Shown piece by piece: positions 1 to 4,520 of a stretch of DNA of 6,821 nt. Position 1 is the first letter of the stretch, and each line of letters opens with the position of its first letter. The notes under the pieces are model-generated. The model was not told the origin of the DNA. It saw only the letters and a program-made list of their open reading frames with translations, and searched no databases. Source of the stretch: JABWBR01 sp036741235 (lineage in GTDB: Bacteria > Bacteroidota > Bacteroidia > Chitinophagales > Saprospiraceae); contig DAINSQ010000214.1 of assembly GCA_036741235.1 (NCBI GenBank), positions 1 through 6,821 of the forward strand, given 5' to 3'. A program made the translations under genes and the position numbers.

Positions 1-42
1 AAGGGTAGTCTTCCCGCAATGGGGAAAACCCAGGTTGTGAGA

Positions 43-83
43 GGGGTTCCCCTTTAGGGGTTAGGGGTGCGGGAGGGCTGACC
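43..83. repeat. CCCCTTTAGGGG dispersed element, copy 1
   Basis: The core CCCCTTTAGGGG (49-60) can form a short hairpin. It is followed by a G-rich arm and a tail ending GGCTGACC. The same layout returns at 4394-4433 (same core, tail AAAGCAACC) and in degenerate form at 3155-3191 (core CCTCTTTAGAGG, tail GGGCCGACC). From memory, elements of this kind are frequent between genes in Bacteroidota; their function is unknown. Confidence 0.6.
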
Positions 84-100
84 TTGCGATCCAAGCCGTT

Positions 101-123
101 CATTGAGCGGAGTCGAAACGAAC
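101..123. repeat. GGAGTCGAAACGAAC dispersed repeat, copy 1
   Basis: The 15-base word GGAGTCGAAACGAAC (109-123) recurs exactly at 4345-4359. The preceding CATTGAGC also occurs at 3801-3808. This resembles the CATTGAGCGGAGTCGAAA repeat family common in Bacteroidota intergenic DNA. Confidence 0.6.
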
Positions 124-161
124 TCTGCGTCACTCCGTTTTACTCCGTTTAACTCTGCGGT
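122..161. repeat. Four-copy 10-bp ACTC tandem repeat
   Basis: Four units start with ACTC at 122, 132, 142 and 152, an exact ten-base period. The units alternate between ACTCTGCG and ACTCCGTTT forms and run into an A-rich tract (163-169). A degenerate relative (CACTATGCGGTAAAAAA) lies at about 4469-4485, before the receptor gene. No function can be assigned. Confidence 0.6.
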
Positions 162-306
162 TAAAAAAATCTTGTCTTAAGGTACCTTCAAAGTAACGGC
201 ATCTCAAGAAGAAGACGAAATGATGGAACAAAAAGTTTTCCACAGGGGGGGGAAATGTGGAGGTGACGGCTTGGGAGCAACCTCAGGAGGTGAGGGGCTA
301 CTGTAT

Positions 307-323
307 TGGCTGCTTTAGCTGCC
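307..323. repeat. 17-base flanking direct repeat, left copy
   Basis: TGGCTGCTTTAGCTGCC occurs here and, identically and in the same orientation, at 3196-3212. The pair brackets the DUF5131 remnant and the R-M operon. The word is an imperfect palindrome (GGC-GC around TTTA) and could form a small hairpin. Upstream bases are loosely alike in both copies (CCTC, GGTGA, then ACTG or TTACTGG). It may be a dispersed repeat used for recombination; no integrase is present to support an att site. Confidence 0.6.
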
Positions 324-366
324 ATATGAGCGCGAAGCGTTTTTTTAATAATTCGTAATTATATTG

Positions 367-403
367 TTTGAAGATTATAATTTTTGTTACCTTGCAAAGT
401 AAC
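367..403 (+). promoter_or_regulatory. Promoter-like dyad before DUF5131 remnant
   Basis: GTTACCTTGCAAAGTAAC (386-403) is an 18-base palindrome with only one mismatched pair of positions. It overlaps a TACCTTGC element (388-395) that resembles the Bacteroidota -7 box TAnnTTTG. A TTTG (367-370) lies 17 bases upstream as a possible -33 box. The overlap of dyad and promoter suggests an operator. A near copy, TACCTTCAAAGTAAC, lies at 183-197. The regulator is not in the window. Confidence 0.4.
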
Positions 404-418
404 ATATCATTCATAATC

Positions 419-614
419 ATGGCTCAATCCACCATCGAATGGACCGAAATGACCTGGAACCCGACAACAGGTTGCGATAAAATATCAGCGGGCTGTAAAT
501 TCTGCTATGCTGAAGTTATGGGGCGGCGCCAGTAAAAAGAAAACAGGCCGCGAATTGGATGGGCGGACTTGGGATGAGATGCCGGCCATCCTAATGTCAT
601 TAAGCCAAATATAA
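419..614 (+). pseudogene. DUF5131 (Gp37/Gp68-like) gene with internal deletion
   Basis: From ATG 419, 38 codons read to TAA 533-535. The peptide has the family's N-terminal signature: STIEWTEMTWNP, then three cysteines as C-x6-C-x2-C (residues 19, 26, 29), then CYAE. In another frame, codons from 519 to the stop at 612-614 encode WGGASKKKTGRELDGRTWDEMP, cut here into WGGASKKKTGREL and DGRTWDEMP, which matches the normal C-terminal end of the family. The two ends meet at 518-521 (ATG/TGG), where the bases TG could serve either side. Full-length members are, from memory, about 230-300 residues, so roughly 200 central residues are missing. The gene is a remnant, probably inactive. DUF5131 proteins carry the three-Cys motif often encoded beside a TcmP partner; no TcmP gene is seen here. 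Confidence 0.8.
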
Positions 615-678
615 AGACAACTCCAATCAGGAGCAGATTCTCAACAATTGTATAAATATTTGCGCTAATAGATACATG

Positions 679-717
679 AAATGTTTTAAAATAAAAAACA
701 AATACTTTAAAACATTT
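679..717. promoter_or_regulatory. 12-bp perfect inverted repeat before R-M operon
   Basis: AAATGTTTTAAA (679-690) and TTTAAAACATTT (706-717) are exact reverse complements separated by 15 AT-rich bases. There is no following T-run, and the arms are AT-only apart from one G/C each, so a terminator for the remnant upstream is unlikely. The right arm abuts a possible -33 TTTG (715-718) of the methyltransferase promoter. An operator or a site that tunes R-M expression is the better inference; no controller gene is present. Confidence 0.55.
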
Positions 718-745
718 GAGATTAATTAAAATAATAGTAGTTTTA
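715..745 (+). promoter_or_regulatory. Candidate promoter of the R-M operon
   Basis: TTTG (715-718), 19 bases, then TAGTTTTA (738-745) matches the Bacteroidota TTTG...TAnnTTTG promoter at seven of eight -7 positions. A transcript would start near 749-750, only a few bases before ATG 753, which would make it almost leaderless. The -33 box overlaps the right arm of the inverted repeat. This is pattern matching only. Confidence 0.35.
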
Positions 746-752
746 CGTGGTT

Positions 753-2228
753 ATGTATAACCGTATAGATACATTGAGGCGGGAAGCTGTGCTTCAACTT
801 GATCCATCAAAAAGATCAGAGTTGGGCCAGTTTTTTACGCCATACAGCATTGCTAGTTATATGGCATCTCTCTTGGATGTAGGCGGAAAACAGTCAATTA
901 CGATGCTTGATGCGGGGGCTGGAATTGGCTCACTTAGCCTTGCTTTTTTAGAGCGATTATCAGCCTCTACGGTTGAAGAACTCCAGATAATTGCTTACGA
1001 GTTCGATAAAAAAGTAGCGGATACTTTGAAGGCTAACTTGTCAGAATACGCCCAAATGCCGTCCTCTCCAATCAAGGTTATTCCCCAGGTTATTGAAGGT
1101 GATTTTATCCAGACGGGAGTAATAGCCTATCTTACGGGCCGTAACAAATCCATAGATTATGCTATTTTAAACCCTCCATACCGGAAAATTTCCAGCGCCT
1201 CTTTACACCGTAAGTTACTCAGAAAAGCAGGAATAGATACGGTGAACCTTTATGCCGGATTTGTTGCGCTGGCCGTCTTATTACTTAAGGAGGGGGGAGA
1301 GCTTGTTGCAATTATACCCCGGAGCTTTTGCAATGGATTGTATTATCGACCTTTCAGGTCTTTTTTACTTGAGAAGACGGCGATTCGGCATATTCATATT
1401 TTCGACTCCAGGGAAAGTGCATTCAAAGAAGATGGCGTCCTCCAGGAAAATATTATTATTCACCTGGTGAAAGGAGCTGCTCAGGGCGACGTAAAAATTT
1501 CAACAAGCAGGGGAGAAGATTTTCAGGATTATGAGGAATTTTTCGTTCCCTTCGAACGAATTGTGCCGCCTGCCAATTCAGATAACTTCATCCATATACC
1601 AACTGCAAATCATCATCACGGCCTTGCGGTTCCAGAAAGGTTATCATGCTCATTGCAAGATCTGGGATTGGAGGTATCTACAGGGCCGGTTGTGGATTTC
1701 AGGGTTAAAATGTATTTGCATAAAGAAGGAGGGCAGGGAACGGTACCTTTAATATACCCGGCACATTTTGGAACCCAATATATTGAATGGCCTAAACAAA
1801 ATTTTAAAAAATCTAATGCTATCTCAGTTGAACCGGAAACTGAAAAGCTACTTTTTCCAACAGGTTATTATACGCTTGTCAGACGGTTTTCATCAAAAGA
1901 AGAAAAAAAACGAATAGTAGCCCGCGTACTTTCACCGGATAATATGCCCGCACCGTTTATTGGTTTAGAGAACCATCTGAATGTATTTCATCAAGCAAAA
2001 AAAGGGTTGCCTAAAGAACTGGCATTAGGGCTGGCTGTTTACCTCAACTCAACAATGGTAGATGAGTATTTCAGGCAATTTAACGGGCACACTCAGGTAA
2101 ATGCCACAGATTTGCGGCTAATCAAATATCCTGATAAAGAAGTACTAATCGGACTAGGTAAATGGGCATCCAACCATAGTGATTTTGATCAATTCTCCAT
2201 TGATGCAAAAGTGTCGTCACTATTATGA
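753..2228 (+). CDS. PstI/BsuBI-type adenine-N6 DNA methyltransferase
   Basis: This is a type II modification enzyme that should transfer a methyl group from S-adenosylmethionine to adenine N6 in the operon's target, protecting host DNA from the partner nuclease. Numbered from ATG 753 (491 residues), the motifs are GQFFTP (25-30, motif X), DAGAGIGS (53-60, SAM-binding motif I), YEFD (82-85), EGDF (115-118), and the catalytic NPPY (140-143). A YAGFVALAVLLLKEGGELVAIIP segment (167-189) follows as the later core strands. The order X-I-IV marks the gamma class. Length agrees with M.PstI and M.BsuBI (about 500). The second half, the target-recognition part, has no motif I can name. An in-frame GTG at 747 would add two residues; ATG is preferred because no ribosome site favours the GTG. 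The stop overlaps the endonuclease start as ATGA. CTGCAG is the likely target by family, not shown by sequence. Confidence 0.9.
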   Translation: MYNRIDTLRREAVLQLDPSKRSELGQFFTPYSIASYMASLLDVGGKQSITMLDAGAGIGSLSLAFLERLSASTVEELQIIAYEFDKKVADTLKANLSEYAQMPSSPIKVIPQVIEGDFIQTGVIAYLTGRNKSIDYAILNPPYRKISSASLHRKLLRKAGIDTVNLYAGFVALAVLLLKEGGELVAIIPRSFCNGLYYRPFRSFLLEKTAIRHIHIFDSRESAFKEDGVLQENIIIHLVKGAAQGDVKISTSRGEDFQDYEEFFVPFERIVPPANSDNFIHIPTANHHHGLAVPERLSCSLQDLGLEVSTGPVVDFRVKMYLHKEGGQGTVPLIYPAHFGTQYIEWPKQNFKKSNAISVEPETEKLLFPTGYYTLVRRFSSKEEKKRIVARVLSPDNMPAPFIGLENHLNVFHQAKKGLPKELALGLAVYLNSTMVDEYFRQFNGHTQVNATDLRLIKYPDKEVLIGLGKWASNHSDFDQFSIDAKVSSLL

Positions 2229-3163
2229 ATCAGGAAAAAATTGCCGAGGCCCTGCAAATTATTAAATCATTGGGGTTCCCTAAAGAACAGCAAAATGAAC
2301 GCTCCGCACTTTGCCTTCTGGCTTTATTGAATCTTGGGCCTGATAAATTGTGGAGTGAAGCGGAAGCTCCGTTAATTGGAATTACACCAATAATGGAGTT
2401 TGCGAAAAAATATTATGGAAAGTTATATGCTCCGAATACCCGTGAAACATTTCGACGACAGACGATGCACCAATTCGTCAATGCCGGCTTGGCACTATAC
2501 AATCCCGACGATCCTCATCGACCGGTTAATAGCCCCAAAGCGGTGTATCAGATTAGTCCTCAAGTATTGGACTTACTGCGTCTTTATGGATCAAAAGAGT
2601 GGGGGAATTCCCTTTTTTCGTATGTAAGCACACATGGCTCGCTAATAGTACGTTACGCCATGGTAAGAGAACAAGTTAAAATTCCTGTTCGAATTCAAGA
2701 TGGTTTGGAATTTCGAATTAGTCCAGGAGAACACAGCTTGCTTATTAAAAGTATCATCGAAGAATTTGCTCCCCGGTTTACCCCCGGTTCAAAATTGCTC
2801 TATGCCGGCGATACTGGAAATAAATGGGGGTATTTTGATGCAGAAGCGCTTTCCGCTTTAGGTATTGTACTTGACCCTCACGGCAAAATGCCTGATGTAA
2901 TATTATTTTGGGCAGTTAATAACTGGCTGATTCTTATAGAATCTGTTACCTCGCACGGCCCCATTAACCCTAAAAGACGAACCGAACTTGAGCAAATTTT
3001 TTCCAAATCGAAAGCCGGGCTCGTTTATGTCACCGCTTTTCCAAACCGGTCTGTGATGGGCCGTTATTTGGGAGAAATTGCCTGGGAGACAGAAGTATGG
3101 GTTGCAGATGCACCATCTCATTTAATTCATTTCAACGGCGACAAATTTCTAGGCCCTCTTTAG
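2225..3163 (+). CDS. PstI/BsuBI-type type II restriction endonuclease
   Basis: This enzyme should cleave unmethylated DNA at the site protected by the upstream methyltransferase; the founding members cut CTGCAG. It has 312 residues, close to R.BsuBI and R.PstI (about 316-326). Residues 1-150 form a helical N-terminal domain typical of the family. The C-terminal catalytic domain shows GDTGNKWGYFD (195-205), KMPDVIL (221-227), LIESVTSHGP (237-246), KRRTELEQIF (250-259), AFPNRS (271-276), then WETEVW (287-292) and IHFNGDKFLGP (301-311). Asp224 and Glu239 are the probable metal-binding residues of a PD-(D/E)xK-like fold; the usual lysine after the glutamate is not obvious, which I believe is normal for this family. 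The four-base ATGA overlap implies translational coupling, with the methyltransferase made first. The frame is intact, so the system looks functional. The specificity is inferred. Confidence 0.92.
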   Translation: MNQEKIAEALQIIKSLGFPKEQQNERSALCLLALLNLGPDKLWSEAEAPLIGITPIMEFAKKYYGKLYAPNTRETFRRQTMHQFVNAGLALYNPDDPHRPVNSPKAVYQISPQVLDLLRLYGSKEWGNSLFSYVSTHGSLIVRYAMVREQVKIPVRIQDGLEFRISPGEHSLLIKSIIEEFAPRFTPGSKLLYAGDTGNKWGYFDAEALSALGIVLDPHGKMPDVILFWAVNNWLILIESVTSHGPINPKRRTELEQIFSKSKAGLVYVTAFPNRSVMGRYLGEIAWETEVWVADAPSHLIHFNGDKFLGPL

Positions 3164-3191
3164 AGGTGATACTGGTGGTGACGGGCCGACC
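3155..3191. repeat. Degenerate CCTCTTTAGAGG element and hairpin
   Basis: CCTCTTTAGAGG (3155-3166) spans the endonuclease stop codon (TAG 3161-3163). It forms a five-base stem with a two-base loop. With its G-rich tail ending GGGCCGACC, it matches the layout of the elements at 43-83 and 4394-4433. No T-run follows, so a classic intrinsic terminator is not supported. Confidence 0.45.
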
Positions 3192-3195
3192 TTAC

Positions 3196-3212
3196 TGGCT
3201 GCTTTAGCTGCC
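3196..3212. repeat. 17-base flanking direct repeat, right copy
   Basis: Identical to 307-323 and in the same orientation, 33 bases after the endonuclease stop. It lies in the 158-base gap between two convergent genes; the rest of that gap (3213-3321) has no gene that I can support. Confidence 0.6.
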
Positions 3213-3321
3213 TGAATAAAGTGAGATTGGCTTAAATCATGATGGATAGTTGACATGCCCGCCAGGGTATCTGAAATAAGTGTTCCGTATATAGACACTC
3301 TGACGGGTACGACAAAATCCC

Positions 3322-3660
3322 TCAATTCCACATCGTCCCATCCAACCCCAAAACGGCGCCCATCCACAAGCCGATGATATAGATAATAACGCCGGCAATG
3401 AGGGCTAGTACCTTGGCTGTGCTGCCCGACTTGCCGATGCGCTCTGTGTAATAGAAAAACGCGCCGCCGACCGCCCCGGCAAAGGGAACTACCAGCATGG
3501 GCCTGATCCACCACAGTTTGGGCCATGCGGGGTTGGGCTCGTCTACCCCGAGCAGGAATATTCCGATCAGCAAAAATGCAATGCTTGCTCCTGTTATTAT
3601 GCGCTTGATCAGGGCAGCCTTGTCGATGGGCTGCTGGATGAGTTTGTTTTGTGAAGTCAT
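3322..3660 (-). CDS. Small three-helix membrane protein, conserved in Bacteroidota
   Basis: A 112-residue inner-membrane protein of unknown function. After a polar N-terminus (1-18), three hydrophobic segments lie at about 19-39, 52-71 and 84-106. Conserved-looking stretches are DEPNPAWPKLWWIRP (40-54), PFAGAVGG (59-66), and GLWMGAVLGLDGTMW (97-111). From memory, Bacteroidota relatives share these blocks and are often labelled 'potassium transporter KefB'. That name is not supported: true KefB is about 600 residues with some twelve helices and a TrkA-N domain. The start ATG (3658-3660) gives a polar N-terminus and sits about 41 bases from a strong promoter's expected start site. It is convergent with the R-M operon and divergent from the small Cys protein, and appears monocistronic. 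Confidence 0.8.
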   Translation of the reverse strand: MTSQNKLIQQPIDKAALIKRIITGASIAFLLIGIFLLGVDEPNPAWPKLWWIRPMLVVPFAGAVGGAFFYYTERIGKSGSTAKVLALIAGVIIYIIGLWMGAVLGLDGTMWN

Positions 3661-3705
3661 GGCGATTTCGATTTATTATTTGAAATAAAAAAGAACTTTG
3701 AATTA

Positions 3706-3736
3706 CAAAGCTAACGTTAGTTTTTTTAATTGCAAA
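3706..3736 (-). promoter_or_regulatory. Bacteroidota-type promoter of the membrane-protein gene
   Basis: On the minus strand, TTTG (3736-3733), exactly 19 bases, then TAGCTTTG (3713-3706) matches the Bacteroidota -33/-7 consensus (TTTG...TAnnTTTG) at every fixed position. Transcription would begin near 3702, giving a leader of about 41 bases before the ATG at 3660. This is the best promoter match in the window. Confidence 0.65.
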
Positions 3737-3800
3737 CAGGGTAGTGAAATACTTTTAATGGGGCGAAACTAACAATGTCAACGCTGCCCCTGATTTTTGT

Positions 3801-3823
3801 CATTGAGCAGAGGGCAAAACTGC
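3801..3823. repeat. Degenerate CATTGAGC repeat
   Basis: CATTGAGCAGAG (3801-3812) matches CATTGAGCGGAG of the repeat at 101-112 with one change, then diverges. It lies in the divergent intergenic region. It may be a decayed copy or a chance match. Confidence 0.3.
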
Positions 3824-3908
3824 CGTTCCTTTATATCAGACAAAAAAGTCTTTTAATCTTGTTTTTGTTGTAATAATTTGATCATTAAAGATTTGCGTTT
3901 TAATTACC

Positions 3909-4292
3909 ATGTGTAGGAAAGCTTTTGCCCTGATTATGATCGCTGCGATCAGCCTGCATACAGGCGGAAAAGCTTTCCTTTTTTTCTGGTACAAGGTTTC
4001 CAACGGCTCTTTTACGGAAGTTTTTTGTGTCAATCAAGACCGGCCGCAGTTGCACTGCAACGGCCAATGCAAAATCGGCAAGCTATTGAAACAACAACGC
4101 GAAGAAGAACAAAAGCAGATTCCGGTTCCATCAAAGGACGAGGAGCAGCGTGTGGCCTATGACTTGCCTTCCGATGTAAGCGATTTAACCCTGCGTGCCC
4201 AACCAGGCGATTCGAATGATTTCCCGGATCCATCCACTTTCAAAGACCTGCTGCCCGCCGGGGCCTTTTTCCACCCGCCAAAGCAGGCATGA
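3909..4292 (+). CDS. Small Cys-motif envelope protein, possible metal-binding partner
   Basis: A 127-residue protein with an N-terminal hydrophobic segment (about 5-28) that could be a signal peptide or anchor, so most of it probably lies in the periplasm. The next part holds C40-V-N-Q-D-R-P-Q-L-H-C50-N-G-Q-C54, followed by a charged KLLKQQREEEQKQ helix. The C-terminus ends in FHPPKQA. I recall a family of uncharacterised Bacteroidota proteins with the same C-x-N-x-D-x-P-x-L-x-C-x-G-x-C pattern and a basic KQLK helix. The cysteines, His49 and the downstream OprC-like receptor suggest copper or other metal handling, but this is inference. The receptor gene follows 228 bases later on the same strand, so co-transcription is possible but unproven. 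A weak promoter match (TTTG 3864-3867, then AAGATTTG 3888-3895) lies upstream. The octamer repeat begins inside its stop codon. Confidence 0.75.
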   Translation: MCRKAFALIMIAAISLHTGGKAFLFFWYKVSNGSFTEVFCVNQDRPQLHCNGQCKIGKLLKQQREEEQKQIPVPSKDEEQRVAYDLPSDVSDLTLRAQPGDSNDFPDPSTFKDLLPAGAFFHPPKQA

Positions 4293-4322
4293 CTTTGCGA
4301 CTGTACGACTTTACGACTCGTG
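4291..4322. repeat. GACTTTGC-type octamer tandem repeat
   Basis: Four eight-base units, GACTTTGC, GACTGTAC, GACTTTAC and GACTCGTG, run head to tail. The first begins with the GA of the preceding gene's TGA stop (4290-4292). Two more units occur at 4372-4387, and the 18 bases TTGCGACTGTACGACTTT are identical at 4295-4312 and 4368-4385. Confidence 0.7.
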
Positions 4323-4344
4323 CGATCATGTCTGTTCGTTGATA

Positions 4345-4359
4345 GGAGTCGAAACGAAC
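4345..4359. repeat. GGAGTCGAAACGAAC dispersed repeat, copy 2
   Basis: An exact 15-base match to 109-123. It lies between the two blocks of octamer repeats. Confidence 0.6.
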
Positions 4360-4367
4360 AAGCCCTG

Positions 4368-4387
4368 TTGCGACTGTACGACTTTGC
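4368..4387. repeat. Second octamer-repeat block
   Basis: GACTGTAC and GACTTTGC (4372-4387) repeat units of the block at 4291-4322. Together with the four bases before them they make an exact 18-base repeat (4368-4385 against 4295-4312). Confidence 0.65.
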
Positions 4388-4393
4388 GCGGGA

Positions 4394-4433
4394 AGGGCTC
4401 CCCTTTAGGGGTCGGCGGCGCGGGAAAGCAACC
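4394..4433. repeat. CCCCTTTAGGGG dispersed element, copy 2
   Basis: The core CCCCTTTAGGGG (4400-4411) equals that at 49-60. The G-rich arm and tail (GCGGGAAAGCAACC) follow the same layout as copy 1. The element lies 87 bases before the receptor start, so it would be part of the mRNA leader if both genes are co-transcribed. Confidence 0.6.
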
Positions 4434-4520
4434 GTGCCGGCCATCACAACTCCATATAACGCTGTGCGCACTATGCGGTAAAAAATTACTTGGCAAGAGC
4501 AATTTCAAACAACAACAATC

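Larger units (their letters stand above)
1..418. other. Gene-free repeat-rich intergenic region
   Basis: No convincing coding region is seen here. The stretch is a stack of short repeat modules: a CCCCTTTAGGGG element, a GGAGTCGAAACGAAC word, four ten-base ACTC units, a run of eight Gs (245-252), and a GGCTGCTTTAGCTGCC word. Related modules recur at 3155-3212 and 4291-4433. A 32-codon ORF at 220-318 is mostly a translation of these repeats and is not called. The last 60 bases are AT-rich and carry a promoter-like dyad in front of the DUF5131 remnant. Confidence 0.75.

Noticed and set aside
220..318. A 32-codon ORF starting with MMEQKVFHRGGK after a promoter-like motif
   Set aside because: It reads through the G-run and the repeat words and ends inside the 17-base repeat, with no recognisable family and low-complexity Gly-rich content. 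It may be a lost gene start, but it cannot be supported as a gene.
307..3212. The 17-base direct repeats as integrase att sites or transposon ends
   Set aside because: No integrase, recombinase, transposase or tRNA gene is visible, and the repeat looks like part of the dispersed repeat family. It is kept only as a bracketing repeat.
3149..3526. A 125-codon minus-strand ORF
   Set aside because: It covers the shared intergenic repeats and overlaps the membrane-protein gene in another frame. The overlapping gene has clear helices and a promoter, so this is a shadow.
3322..3660. Function as KefB potassium transporter
   Set aside because: The protein is 112 residues with three helices; KefB is far longer and has a transporter core plus a nucleotide-binding domain. 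The label seems to be an inherited error.
4291..4387. Short regular repeats as a possible CRISPR array
   Set aside because: The units are eight bases and contiguous, with no 20-40-base repeats separated by unique spacers, and no cas genes are present.
4157..4471. A 104-codon minus-strand ORF and a 109-codon plus-strand ORF (4195-4524)
   Set aside because: Both are mostly translations of the octamer, GGAGTCGAAACGAAC and CCCCTTTAGGGG repeats, with Arg/Ser- or Cys-rich content and no family resemblance.
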